From Pelomyxa schiedti (taxonomy: Eukaryota > Evosea > Pelobiontida > Pelomyxidae): DNA of 44,994 bases. Each line of letters starts with the position of its first letter. The stretch's first letter is position 1. A program made the translations under genes and the position numbers. The DNA is taken from assembly GCA_020536535.1 (NCBI GenBank), contig JAHLWZ010000422.1, forward strand, positions 2,636 through 47,629. The letters run 5' to 3'. Of the stretch, positions 19,416-31,735 are shown piece by piece. The notes beneath the pieces are model-generated. The model did no database searches. It was not told the DNA's origin and saw only the letters and a list, made by a program, of their open reading frames with translations.

Positions 19416-22170
19416 TCAAACCGTAAAGGTGGTTTGTAGTCTGATATCACGGGAAGAGCTGCCAACATAGGCTGTAAATGTGCCGTGCACTTGAATGAAC
19501 ATGTGACTTTCTACATCCCAAATGGAGAAGTCTTGAGAACTGAGTTCAAAATAAACACTGCTTGACTCGCCAGGAGACAGTAGAACTTTGTTGAAACCGC
19601 GTAAGACCTGTTTGAAAGTTAGTTGGGAGCTTCCTTCTTACTAGTATGAACCTTTGGTGGCTCCCCAGCCTCTGGAGGATATCCTAAATAAAGCTGAGCA
19701 ACTTCAGCCCCTGCAACACTGCCAGTGTTTTTGAGGACAAATTTCACTCCAACACTAGAGGCGTAAATGGTACTGTAATCAAAAGAGGTGTAGGAAAGTC
19801 CATGTCCAAAAGGGTACAAGGGTGTCTCATTCTGTGCGTCGTACCAGCGATATCTTTGTGTTGTGAACCACTTCCATTAGAGTTTGTGTATACCCCACAA
19901 GAAGCCCTTCACTGTATGTTACAATGCGGTCTACGCCTGGGTATTGCTCCTTTGTTTGTAGTGGGTTCTGATCGTCCGTCATAGGGAATGTCAGTGGAAG
20001 TTTTCCAGATGGGTTGACATCACCAAACAAAATTTGGCTCAACGCATGGCCGTCTTCCTTTGAAAATAACTTAAAGGCGATAGAGCAAAGGTTATGCAAA
20101 CCTGCCCAGGGAAGAATCTCTCTACAATACTTGGAACCAAAGACTCCCAGGGCATAAGTACAGCTCCAGGAGAGTTGATAACAACAATTGTATTAGGTTG
20201 GGCATTAGCCACAGCAGAAATGAGGTCATCCTTGCTACCAATGAAAAATTATTAAAAGAGGTAGAACTTGCCTCTGAGTTTCCAAGTTCACCAAGTGCCA
20301 GGGTTAGTCTATCTACACCCTCAGTCGATTCTGCTCCAACAACAACAATTGCTACATCGGCGTCCTATCTACTGTGAGAGTTTGGAAAGTACTTCTTCAA
20401 AAGTACTTTGGCGGCCTGAACAGCCTCAAATTCAATTGTGCCGTCAGTGTAAGTTACATTTACTCCAGTAGCTCGCTCCACTATTCCATCATATGGTGTG
20501 ATAATATACGGGGTTCTAACATGACCAGAGCCATAGCCACTAATGAGAGGTACATCATGGCCTTGACGTCCAATGACCGCGATTTTTTTGAGATTTTCTG
20601 CATCAAGAGGAAGAAGCTATGTGAAGTTGGTGATCAGAAAAGAATCGTAGAATGACCTTGTTACTGTTTTTGAGGAGCACTGTACCAGCTGCACTAAGGT
20701 CTCGTGCAAGTGTGTTGTGTTCTGTGCTGGTTGAATCAACACTGAAATAGTAGTTAATTTGTTAAACATTGGCAATAAATAGGACCTCCTATTTCCAGTT
20801 TGTGGGTTGTCAAACAATCCCACAGCAAACATTGATGTAAGAATTCGCAGCACTTTGTCATCAATGCAGGCCTCAGAAACCTGCAAATGTATTTATTTGT
20901 TTGTATTGTGGGACTGGTTAAATACCTCACCAGAGGCTACTGCCTCTGCTAAAGCGGTACCAAAGTATTGGTCATCCGGCATCTGTACAAGTATAAACAT
21001 ATTTAGCGTACCCAGAACTCACCTCTAAGTCAAGGCTGAGAAGTAATAATTGGTGAGTGCACATCATCAACAATTTTGCTTACCCGCCAAGGGCAGATTC
21101 CACAGTACTATGCACAGCTCCCCAGTCAGAAACAACAAATCCCTGGAATCCAAGTGTCGCTTTCATATCTCCATTCAGCAAATGGTCGTTCTCACAAGCC
21201 CATGTATCATTTACTCTTTTCCAGTTAACAATAACCCTTTCGATGTAATGCACACTTATTGTAGGAACACATCAGAGACCCCACGCCGGCATCAATGGCA
21301 GCTTTGAAGTGGGGGTAATAGATCTCTACACGGATTTCAGGCAAATACAAAAGTTACAAGCCTACCGTACTGTGTGCGTTCATCAACGTGAGAACTCTCA
21401 AGTTTGCGCTCAAATTCCTGGTTGTTGTCAGCCACATGTTTAGAGCAGGCAATTACGCCTTGGCTTTGTATTCCTGGAAAAGCTATGAGGAGAGTACAAG
21501 GAAATATTGGCGGCTCACAAGACCTTTTACACTCTGAGCTGCATACACGGAGGCCAAAGTGGGGTCCTCGCCGGTGCTTTCAAAGTTCCTCCCACCAACT
21601 GGAACGCGAGCAATGTTTGTCATTGGGCCAAGCATAACGTTTGAGCCCTGCAAAGTCACTTGTGGGAAAATAGTCCCTTTCCACATCTTACCTTGATTCG
21701 TTGCTCTGAACTCATGGCGGCTCCAAACTGGTAAAACAAGTCAGCATCCCATGAGGCAGTTACAGTTAGTGCAGATGGCCAGCACGTTGTCTGTTCCGTT
21801 TGATCTCCTACCTTAAATTGCCAAAAAGGCCCAAAATGAGAGTTGCACTTGTGTGACTGTAGTGGTTGGCACATTACAACAAGAACAAAGCACTCACCCC
21901 TTGTGGGCCATCCTCCAAGTGCAAAGAGGGAATGCTTAGTGATCCTATTTCCACAGTGTTCCCTACGTAATCTCCCCCAACGCCGTGCACCTAGAGGAGA
22001 AACCGAAGTTATGGGACATGCATAGTTACGAGGAATGTGGTTACCATTGAGAGTTTTTGGTCGAGGGTCATCTGATCCAACAAGGCCTGCGCCCTCTCAG
22101 CCGGGGTATCTGTTGCAACAAGCGCGGCCAACAGCAACGTCAACACAACCCCAATACAAGATCTACGCAT
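19416..22170 (-). CDS. Secreted GH3 beta-glucosidase/beta-xylosidase-type glycosidase
   Basis: Begins at 22170 with a signal peptide ([20 protein letters not shown]), then the GH3 N-terminus [20 protein letters not shown]. The TIM-barrel blocks are [55 protein letters not shown] and [14 protein letters not shown]; the Asp of SDW is the nucleophile. The second domain contains [21 protein letters not shown] and [20 protein letters not shown]. It is followed by [15 protein letters not shown] and a fibronectin-III-like domain ([20 protein letters not shown]) to the stop at 19416. All GH3 parts are present, so activity is expected on beta-glucosides or xylosides. About a dozen introns were inferred from breaks in the conserved sequence. 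Its 3' end faces the small Cys gene 66 nt away. Confidence 0.9.
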
Positions 22171-22319
22171 CTTCCTACTTGTTATTAAATTTGTTATTAT
22201 TCTTCCAATTAAGTTTCTCACACTCTCATCAGACACTCCAAGTTCCACGCTTTTCGTAGCTACGAACATTTTTGGTTTGTTGATAAACAAGAAAAAAAAA
22301 AAAAAAAAAAAAACCGAAA
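22171..22319. promoter_or_regulatory. 149-bp divergent promoter region between GH3 and FAM135 genes
   Basis: Two start codons face away from each other. The interval is A/T-rich, with ATTAAATTTGTTATTATT close to the GH3 side and an A22 tract (22291-22312) just before the FAM135 ATG. It probably drives both genes; no defined element is proven. Confidence 0.4.
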
Positions 22320-25300
22320 ATGAGTGTCTACGGGATGTGCGAGATGGTCCTCTACTTCGACCTGTTTCGCAACGTGGACCTCAGCGAGCAGGGCTACTAC
22401 AGCGTGCGCGCCACCGTGTCCGTGCCGGCGCGCCCCAAGCCGCGCCACCGGCGGCGCCGCCGCCCCCGGCGCTCGCCCACCACGCCGCCTCCGCCCCCTC
22501 CGTCGCCCTCGAAGGGTGCCGCTGCGTCCGGCGCCGGCGCCGCCGCGGCGTCGTCGTCGTCGTCGTCGTCGTCCGCCGCGTCGCAGTCGCTGTCGGTCTC
22601 GCTGCCGACGCCGTCGTCGACGGGGGTGGACGAGCCCGGGCCGCGGCATCAGTACAAGCAGCCGTCGACGACGACGTCCGGGTCGGCGCTGTCGTCGTCC
22701 TCGTCGTCGTCCTCCGTGGGCAGCATGAGCATGGAGCGGAAGGACGAGGGGGAAGCGGGCGGCGGCGACGAGCGGCCGGGCTTCCGCCCCCACTCCAACA
22801 GCGTGGGCAGCACCAACAGCAGCTACAGCAACCGCAGCATCGACGGCGACGACACCATCGACAACGGGGACGACGACTTTGACGAGGAAGGGGAAGGGGA
22901 AGGGGAAGGCGACTGCGGGGCGGGGGGCGGGGGCGGCAGCAGCAGCGGCGGGGAGGAGGAGGAAGAGGAAGTCAGCGAGGGGGAGGAGTTCTATTACTCG
23001 CAGTCGCCGCCCCCGCCGTCGCGCCCCCCGCCGAGCAGGCCCCCGCCTCCTTTGCCACCCCACGCATTGATTGCTGTTGCTGCCGCTGCAAACGCCACTC
23101 CCACAATGCCCACTACACCAAGACCAACAGCCGCCACCACCACTACGACGACTACAACTACTACTACTACAGTTTCTACAATGACTTCCATGGGCACAAT
23201 GGCACCTAATTCTTCAGCTTCTGCAGTTGCAAGTACACCTGCAACTGCAGCCTCAACGGCTTCTACAACTGCAACTTCAACTTCAACGGCTGCTGCAACG
23301 GGGTCATCATCTTCTATGGGGAGTTCAGGAGGTGGGGTCGGGCTGGCGGATTCTGTGCTGGCCCTTCCTGTGTCCTTGACTTCTGTTAGAAGCAATTGTG
23401 AGTGATGGACAATTGGAGTGCGTTGTGTATGGGATGTGTGTGTATGCATAAGTTAAAGTTCGTCGGTTTATTGACTGTTCTCATGCTTTTTTTGGTGGCT
23501 TACTTGGTGTGCAACTTTAGATGATATGGTAAGGCACGGCGACGTACCAGCGGGATTTGATCCCTACATCTTCATGTCAGAAAATGCGTTTCGGACTAAA
23601 ACATTTTGGATAAGATATATACATGAAGAGGTAAACAGATTTTCCCAAGTCATACATTCTCCTAAATCGACGCAGGTACCGTTGTGTGAAGCTGTGCGCT
23701 TCCAGTTTCAAGTTGAGGCTGGAACTCCTGTATGGCACTTCATTACCACAGAGGTGTTCCCTTAATTCTCTTAGGAGTTCTTTCAAAGCACTTTTGTTCA
23801 CCTTGAACTCGACCTTATGTTTTCACAAAACCAATCGTGCGCACTCCCTCATTTGAAGTTCTGACTTACCATTAGGCAGATTAACAAACCCAGAGTGCCT
23901 CACCTCTCTTGCTAAGAAACAGTACCGTATTCAATGTTTTCCACAAAGTTCAAATTCAACTTTCCTGGTTGTCTTTGGCGACTTTCACTTCTGCAGTGTT
24001 TTAGCATATGCGAAAACGGTTCTTCTTGGATTCACCTATAAGAGAAAGTGCGCCATTACTTTCTATTGATTGTTCGTTTTCATTGTTTACGAAAGTATCA
24101 GAGGGCACACTACCAGTAAAAAGCATCTAGAATCTGTACTCTCCACCTCTATCCCAGTACAGAAAGCACCACTTACTATGGCACCGAATCAGTATGCTGA
24201 CTTATTCCTAAGAGTGTTAATTTTTAAAAGGAAAGGGGAACTTTCTTCACGACCACTTTCTGCACAATTTTTATCAGGTTTATCCCCTTTCTTTTGGGAG
24301 TTGAGAGCAAGGATGAGTGAAGGGAGAGTTCCGAGAAAAAGTAAGAGAAAAGTATTTGACTTAGAGCCTCAAAGATGAAGACTGCCGCTTTATACAGTGC
24401 TATGCAATGATGTTATACGTTTTCCACGAAGACTTGGTCAAGACAATAAACCGGTGCCTTGGATTGCCAGAATTTATTGATGCCTCCAAGGGAGTGAAAG
24501 ACCCCACTCTCTCTGATGACTTTTCCTCCGATGCAGACCCCACACTGTCATCCAGTCGCTTAGCAGAAGCATTAAATCCCTGGGTCTCAAGTAAAATATC
24601 ATTCTCCAAAGACCCTCTCTCCCATCTCAAGGAAACAGAGATGCTCAATGTAACGTGTTTTCCTTAACCGTTTATGCTTAATATAATGAAATGGAATGAC
24701 TAGTCTAATCCATGTTTTCCACAGTTCGTCTCCACTTGTAGCACACTTGGTCAACTCAACGAACTTTCTGCCAAGGTTTTGCACACCAAATTTCCTTGCA
24801 ATACTCATCTTTGGCTCAAGGTTGTTTCAATGTGGAACCATTTCCGCTTTTTATTTCGCAGACATGGCTCTTCACTATGTCACATTTATTACCATGCACT
24901 GCCCACAGCCCTTCGTCAAGTTTACTCAAAACTTGTTGTTGAGGAACCTCTGGTTGTTAATGACTTTTCTGAATTGACATGTTCACCTCCCTTGAAGTAT
25001 ATTGTACCACAAATATTTCTTTTCTTTAACGGAATACTGTAGAAAGGACTTGCCTACTCGCTACAAAGAAGTAATACCCTCCGGAGCAGTCCCTCTATTA
25101 GTTCACGATATCTCCCACCCAATGTACATTGACGCAAAACCAATATTTTCTGTACAGTCGTTGAATCTGAAGTACTATGATTTCCCTATTTGCCTCCGTA
25201 ACCCAATCTTAGTTTCAAAACACCTATAAATACACCCACTACAGCATCCCCCACGGCTACAGATAATCCCAGTTTGATTTTTTCAACAACCTCAAGCACT

Positions 25301-26670
25301 GCTTCGTCTCTGGAAGTTTCATCCCTAATTAATGCTCCTGATGAAACACTGGAGAGTTTTAGTACAGTACCATCAATCACACCTCATGGCAGTCCAGAAA
25401 CTTTTCCAGAATTCTTGGTGAATTCTCTACCAGATTCAGTAACCTTAAACAAAGTAGCCTATACTGGTTTGGGGTGTACTGTGTGTAATTACAGTGTAAA
25501 ACACCTTGTTGTATTTGTTCACGGGTTTGCTGGTAAGAAAGGTACTAAATATTTTATGCCTCATTCAGCATAGGAAACATGTGGGATCTACGATTGTTCA
25601 AAGATCATTTATCCACACTTTTTCCTCATTTCACCTTCTTGGTCAGTTTTTTTTTCCAATTGGAATTGCTTACACTCTCCCAGCTATGTGCTTCAGTTGA
25701 AAGAAATACCTCGCAAGATATAAGTGACCTTGGGGAACAAATTGCTGCCGAAGTGCATCAATTCATTTCTACTTCATTTCCAGAAATCCAGAAGCTTAGG
25801 TTAAATTCACTACCTACCCCTTTTCCCTCAACAATTTGTAGTTTTGTAGGACATTCCCTTGGTGGAATTGTCATCCGCGCTGCCCTAACAAGTACGCGTC
25901 TAAAACAATACGCACACCTTTTTCATGGGTACATTTCTTTGGCCTCTCCACATCTTGGGACCATGTACTCACAGACGCGGATTTTCCCAACAGGTTTTGG
26001 ACTTGATAGCCTTCGACTCGTCTCTAACTCCTTACAGCAATGTGGATGGTCCAAAAGTGGACTAAAGCAACAAGTTTGAAGCAACTCCGGCTTCAAGATG
26101 CAAAAGACCCATACAAAACTTTTCTGTACCTGCTGAGCCTCGAGCCGGTATTTCAACATTTCAAGAAAGTTGTCTTGGTATACTGTGAGCAAGACACGTA
26201 CGTCCCCTCACATTCCGCCAAAATAGAAGTTTGTGCCGCTTCACTTAAAGATGATAAATATGGTACATGTGCACTTATGCTCTTTTCCTACTTTCTAAAG
26301 CAAACAAATAGGGCCAGTCATCTCCAACATGGTAATTAATATTCTATCAAAGATACTGGCCAACCCCGAATGCCGTCTTGTTAGGTTGGTCTGCTTTCAC
26401 CCATTTCTGTTGTGTGCTTCTCTAATTCTTGGTTCCACACACAGATGCGAGGTCAGCTTTGATACCTCGACACTTACTGGTGTGGATTCCATTATTGGCC
26501 GTGCTGCACGTGAGTGTTTCACAGCTTCCTTCTTTTCCTTTCCTAACTTCAACTCAATTATCTTGCCTCTATCCCCAAACAAACAATCAAAACACTCAGA
26601 CATCCGGTACCTCGACAGCTCACCCTGGATACACTATTTCTTGCACCTTTTCCAGTCCCACTTTCTGTAA
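22320..26670 (+). CDS. FAM135: FAM135-like protein with C-terminal DUF676 serine-hydrolase domain
   Basis: The N-terminus (MVLYFDLFRNVDLSEQGYYS, VRATVSVP) matches the start of the FAM135 family N-terminal domain, which normally continues into FIFMS-type and iryxxE segments. Here a low-complexity block of about 310 residues is inserted first, then YDMVRHGDVPAGFDPYIFMS, FRTKTFWIRYIHEE and VPLCEAVRFQFQVE follow. The C-terminal domain is an alpha/beta-hydrolase: KHLVVFVHGFAG, CSFVGHSLGGIVIRAAL (nucleophile elbow GHSLGG), HGYISLASPHLGTMYS, VLVYCEQDTYVPSHSAKIE and VDSIIGRAAHIRYLD near the end. The family function is poorly known; a lipase-like role is inferred from the fold. About fifteen introns; some internal joins between 23760 and 25500 are approximate. 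Confidence 0.88.
22430..23345 (+). repeat. GC-rich low-complexity coding block inside FAM135 exon 1
   Basis: Very GC-rich at first (Arg/Pro, Ala/Ser, then Glu/Asp/Gly tracts) and then Thr/Ala/Ser repeats from ACN and GCN codons. Composition is far from the flanking exons. It is in frame and ends at a normal donor near 23399. Confidence 0.85.
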
Positions 26671-26821
26671 ACAACAACCGAAAAAACATCCGAGGAAACT
26701 GTAAAATAAACCAAAGTTGATCTCTTGTTCCCTTAATTTTCGCTAGAAGCTGAAACAAACACCGATTCGGCGTACCCCATCTCAAAAAAGAAAAAAAAAG
26801 TTCAATTAGGGTGGCTACATC

Positions 26822-27634
26822 ATGGCCTTTGACGATAGTGAAGTTCGGGTGCTGGTACTTGGTGACGTGGGTTGTGGGTGTAGGAGCCTCATAAGGGCTG
26901 CTGTGGGTCTCCCATTCTTATCTGATCCGCAGCCAAGGTCCCTCACTTTCTCCCACAAGGTACTTTTGCCTCTGTTTCGGACACCCTTTTTTTCGAATCG
27001 GTGACGGTCAGTAAGGTCAAATTGACAAAGAAAGGAGCAAAAGTGAAGATAGTCGCAGTAAGTTTCGCTTTTGCTTTTACTTATGATATATTCTCAATAA
27101 TTTGTATTAAACAGTAATTATGCTGTATCTCATTAGATTGTATGAGGGCAGGAATCATCTCACACGTGGCAACAAGGAAATGTGGAATTCCCCAGGTGCA
27201 ATGCCGTGATGGTATGCTTCAGCCTGGCTGATAAATCCAGCTGGGAGAGTGTAAACAACTGGGCAAGGGAGGCCAGGAAACGCGGCTTAATATGGCTACT
27301 GGTGGGTTGTAAGTCCGACCTGGATTCTACAGTGGATAAGAATTTACCAAAGGTGTGGCATGTTTTCTGAATCAATCCTCTTGAACTCACAGTTTCCCTC
27401 ACACTCCGTACCTTTCCACATGGCAGAGGTTTGCAGAAGATGTATGTGTTAACAAAAAAATAAATTCTTAATAATATAAGCACTCACTGCACGTAGCATG
27501 ACACAAGCTATGTGGAAACAAGTGCCAGAGAAGGCTGTTATGTGACAGACGTGTTCCAGAGGCTATGTGAAATGCTACAGGAAGCTATGGCATTGGGTGG
27601 TCTACATGCAAAGAACCGCTGCTTGCTATGTTGA
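26822..27634 (+). CDS. Degenerate Ras/Rab-like small GTPase with CAAX-type end
   Basis: Exon 1 encodes RVLVLGDVGCGCRSLIRAAV, the position of the P-loop, but the GKS/T is replaced by GCRS. Later exons give VKLTKKGAKVKIVA (beta-2/3), GQES, NAVMVCFSLADKSSWESVNN (beta-4 and helix), IWLLVGCKSDLDS (G4 with Cys for Asn), FAED, and TSYVETSAREGCYVTDVFQR (G5 SAR). The protein ends NRCLLC, a plausible CaaX prenylation box. The fold is thus Ras/Rab-like but the nucleotide-binding lysine is missing. I could not find a stop-free join across the switch II region near 27060-27150; either an unrecognised micro-exon exists there or the gene is damaged. Its 3' end faces the Smr gene 130 nt away. Confidence 0.68.
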
Positions 27635-27764
27635 GTGATTGCGATAGTTTGGTGAGTGTATTTTCTATAGTTGTAAATGAATGGACTAAAGGAAAGTATC
27701 CTTTTGGCTGTTCAAAAACTCTTTTTTTTCCTTTTCGAGTGTTATTGGTGTCACACTTTCACTT

Positions 27765-30700
27765 TCACAACACAATCCTCAACATTCCCCCACTTTTATC
27801 TGGACTGCAATCAGAGTACCTAAGTCTCTTCTATTTCCGTGTTAGGTTAAAAAGTGGAAAAGAGGTGTAACCTCGTCCAACAAACAGATGACTGAATTGA
27901 GCAGTTTTGGTTGTTTGTCATATGCGTGGTGCCCTGTTCCCGTGATCACATACAAAGTGGTGCCTGATTGGTGTTAGAGATGCGATAAAGAATAGAAGTA
28001 CTACCTCGAGAGGCCGTTTTTAGGTAATCACCCAAAATCCCACAGGCTTCTTCTGGGTGAAGACCATGAAGGTCCAGAGTTTGTTCCCCAAGTTCCAGGA
28101 AGACACTATTCCTGTGAGGAAGTTAAATTTTTCGGTTCCTCTCCACGAAACAACCTGCTGGTAAATATAGAATCTTTAGCTGCCTCATGGTACTCCTTCA
28201 TTTTTTGAGCATAATAGCGTCCCTGAAGAGTTGTTACCATGCGGAAATTACCGCATCAGGAATTACCTTGCGAGAGTGCTCCTTAGCAAGAATCTTATCT
28301 CCCACTAAATAGGCATCAGTAGCAAAGGCATAGTGCATGTTACGGAGCTGTGCACAGACAATTGCGGGCGCTCGTTGTGCGTCATACAGGTCAGCTTAGG
28401 CCGGAGTATTAGAGGATGAAAATGTAAAATAACACATACAAACACTCCGGCCTGTATCAACCCACACTGGTAATTGTTCATCAGGTGACTCACTAGGTTG
28501 GGGCTTGGATTGTGGGTGCATGGTTGGGCTCTTTTGTGGGGTCTCTACAAGCAATGGCTCTAATTCCCCTGAGTTGAAGGCTTCTGTTAGAAACTTTCTT
28601 GCAGGCTCGGGCTTATTTTTGTGGGTTCGAAATACAGCTTCTACTATGCCAGATGGTACATTTGGAAACTATGAACCTCATATGAGTGAACGGGAAGCAA
28701 TTAATTAATAATAATAATTAATAAAATTAATAACCAAAAAGCGAACCTCCGCTTTGATTTCATTCAAGTGAAGGTGTTCGGACATTTCGAGAGACTCGAG
28801 GTAGTGGGATGTCTGTGGATCATAGGGCTGAATATCTTTGGGAAGATACATAGGGGCAGGTTGTTGCCTTGACGACTGACTGAGGTGCGGGCGTGGAACA
28901 GGCATGCGAACTGGAGCACCTCTGCCACTTGAAAGAGGCCTGCAGGGTTATTCACTACATATACACAACTCACACACGCACACACTCTCACAGAAATCAA
29001 CAGTTACCCTGGCAATGCAGGAAAATCTTGTATTCGAAATTGAGCGCCGTAGGGAGTCTATTTTTGTTTGTTTAGGTTGAGTTAATTGTTGTTTCCATTT
29101 TAGGGTAGGCTGGAATGGACCTTATTTTCTTGCACCACAGGAGGATCTTCGGGAGGTGGGGGAGGTGGATGTGCATGCCGATAAAAGCAAGCATCACCAC
29201 GTACACAACAGCCCTTCAGCCAGTACCTGTCCATGCTTAAGTTGTTTAAAAATAATCTTATGTTACACACGTGCATGTAACATTGGCATCATGTTTGAAG
29301 GGACAATTCTTAACCAGGCAGTTCCCCTTTTTAAGCAATAAATATAAAGAGCAAGCTTTCTTGGAAACTGTACCTGAAGGAAAAATTTGCATACAGGAAC
29401 GGGATCTGTTTTTGAAAATTGTTGAGACCTTGGTTGAGGATTTAGTTAACACAGACCTTGACTCTGTGTATCACTTTTGAGGGACTTTGCTGCTTTGTGC
29501 AAAACACTTGAAGAGGCATCTACTGGATTCTCTTCTTCTGTGCTAACGAGATACCCATAAGCCTATAAGCATGAGTAAACTTTTTGGCAAAGGTAGATGT
29601 ACCTGGTCCACATCCCCATTGAACATACCCAAGATTGCTTTTAGGGAAGGGATATCAAATCTCCCCTCAAACGCAGCATGTAGTTTTTCAATCTGTGAAT
29701 TTCATAAAAATGCCGGGATAAACTCTAAGTAGGTACCTTATTATCCTCAGGTGAGGAGTCACATGGTTCAGAATCTCCAGGTAGAGTATGGTCACTTGAA
29801 GCTGGAGGTAATTGTGTTTGCTGAGGATCAACTTGTTGTAATAGGAGTTGTTGCTGTAACAGAAGTTGTGTTTGCTTTTCAATAAGCTGATGTTGATTAT
29901 GTAAGCGTTGTTGCTGTTGTTGTATAATCATTTGCTGCTGGCTTGGATCCAGAGGGTCAACTAACTGTTCCTCTGGGAGGAGAGTGGGGGCATCGGAAAA
30001 TTGTTGCTGTTGTTCCATCAATTGTTGTTGTTGCAAGCTGCCAAGTTCCACTCGAAGCTGATCCAAAGCCTTTTTTTATTACTATTTGGTATTTGCTTTG
30101 TTCAGTACAACCTGGTCAAAATTGAAGTTGGATGCTTCAAACACCTCAGCCACTTTTCTGAGGGTACATAAGTCAAGAACTAGAAGAAGGTGCCCTTACT
30201 TGTGTCCAAGAAGGTTACCATACACATCACACAGTTCTCTAAAGCCCTTTTCTAGTACAGGTGGGTTAGAGTTATTTTTAGTTTTGTTTTGGTTGTTATG
30301 CACCCTCATTTGGAACGCTTTGGCTGGCAGCATTCTCTTGTATTTGTGTGCCTTTTCCTATTCCAAGTTATGCAATAAGATTTGAGGGATGTCAACCTTT
30401 TTTGTTCTTTTTCTTTTTTTTAGATTTACTGCCTTCCTGTAGGGGTATTGACTGGAAATTAGTTGAGGAGGCACTTGTCACTTTTTCACCCACAGCTTGA
30501 GTATTAGCAGGTTTATTGAGAGGGGTTTTTATTGGTTTCTGTGAGGTATTGGTGGGAAGTTGTTGAGCATTTTTAGTTGGAATTTGCTTGGAGGCTGATT
30601 TCCTGGATGCAGATGTGGATTGCTTGGGGACACTTGTTATATTTTTGGAGGTTTGTGGCTGTGGCTGTTGTTGATGAGCTGAAGAGGGTACCCCTTTGCT

Positions 30701-31279
30701 ATTGTCTTGCTCAATCTCCGCTAAGTGTTCATATGCCTGCTGAAATAAGCAAATCCCAGAACAGTGATAAAGATAATATTACCGCATTGGAATCGCCGTC
30801 GTTCATTGCCAGAATTGCATCAATTGACTTCATGTCAAACCTTCCTTCAAATGCATTGAACAACATTGTTGTTGGCTACATGCACCCCAGTGAGAACGAA
30901 TACAAGGAAAGGGCGAAAATAATTCCAAATAAATAAATGGCATATAATAAAGGTTGCGTACATCATGGGACGCTGGCATGGTAGACGATGGCATCCCATA
31001 ATAGTCACCAGGGGGCCCTTGAGCAAAAGCGAGTGCGGCGGGGTCGGCGCTCGGTATGTCCTCCCAGGACTGCATCACGCCACGGGGCACGAACTCCTCA
31101 CATCCCAGAGCCCACGACGTGGGGGCAGAGTCCGCCCCGGGCGCGCTGGGCGATGACGTCATCGGCGGAAGCTGGGCACCACCCCAGTTCCACTGTGTTT
31201 GCAGTTGCATTTCATTTTGTTGTTGTTGCCTTTGCTGCTGCAGACGGCGACCCCCACGCACGCTCCCGGTCACTTTCAT
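27765..31279 (-). CDS. Cue2/NONU-1/N4BP2-type Smr endonuclease with PAM2-like, CUE and CCCH domains
   Basis: Order from the start at 31279: a Gln-rich N-terminus; a PAM2-like motif (WALGCEEFVPRG), which would bind the MLLE domain of poly(A)-binding protein; a CUE-like domain (NAFEGRFDMKSIDAILAMND, GDSNA-AYEHLAEIEQD); a second helical unit (FRELCDVYGNLLGHKVAEVF); a Gln-rich region; another CUE (LHAAFEGRFDIPSLKAILGM, FNGDVDQAYGYL); two CCCH fingers (CSLYLLLKKGNCLVKNCPFK-H and C-x7-C-x5-C-x3-H in CTYWLKGCCVRGDACFYRH); DUF1771 (RNMHYAFATDAYLVGDKILA); and the Smr domain (TLDLHGLHPEEACGIL, LYVITGTGHHAYDK, DKSGGMLRIVL). Yeast Cue2 and worm NONU-1 cut mRNA at collided ribosomes in no-go decay. The D-x-H of LDLHG is intact, so nuclease activity is expected. 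About fifteen short introns. Confidence 0.85.
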
Positions 31280-31735
31280 CACACCACAAATAAAAAAAAT
31301 TCCAGAGCCAGAAGCAAGATCCGAGAAAGTCTAAGGTGAAAGACCTCTGTACCTGAGTAATAACTAGGGGAGCTATTCCATACTCCGAAGACAAAGCAGC
31401 TGTCCCACACCACTCCAGCCCCAAAGAAAGAGCATCACAATGAAGGAACACAAACTCACCTCGAGTAACCCATATCAACAAGAATCCAGACGTCGTCTCC
31501 AAGCAGTGGCTGGCCGGGTGGTACAGCAAAGTCTCCGGTCAACTCTGAACAAGGGATCCGAATTTGGCATTGTGGCAAGTGGGTGTACGCCGCTCGATAT
31601 CAACAATCCTCAAAGAGGCTGAATTTTTCTTCAAATTTCCGTGTGACATGTCTTAATTATAGTTGGCATCTTTAAAGAAAACATTTGGTCGCCATCCATT
31701 TTTTTTAAACAAATAAAAACCCAAGACCAAGATCT
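31280..31735. promoter_or_regulatory. Divergent intergenic region between the Smr gene and MMSDH
   Basis: 456 nt between two start codons pointing apart. Short open frames on both strands (for example 31440-31622 plus) have no recognisable features and are probably chance. An A/T-rich segment at 31620-31720 precedes the dehydrogenase start and likely includes its promoter. Confidence 0.4.

Noticed and set aside
22260-23063. Long minus-strand open frame over FAM135 exon 1
   Set aside because: Shadow of the GC-rich low-complexity block; the plus strand continues into recognisable FAM135 sequence.
29271-29480. Plus-strand frame EQAFLETVPEGKICIQERDL that looks protein-like
   Set aside because: The minus strand here encodes the first CCCH finger in frame with the neighbouring CUE and Smr exons, so the plus frame is taken as a shadow.
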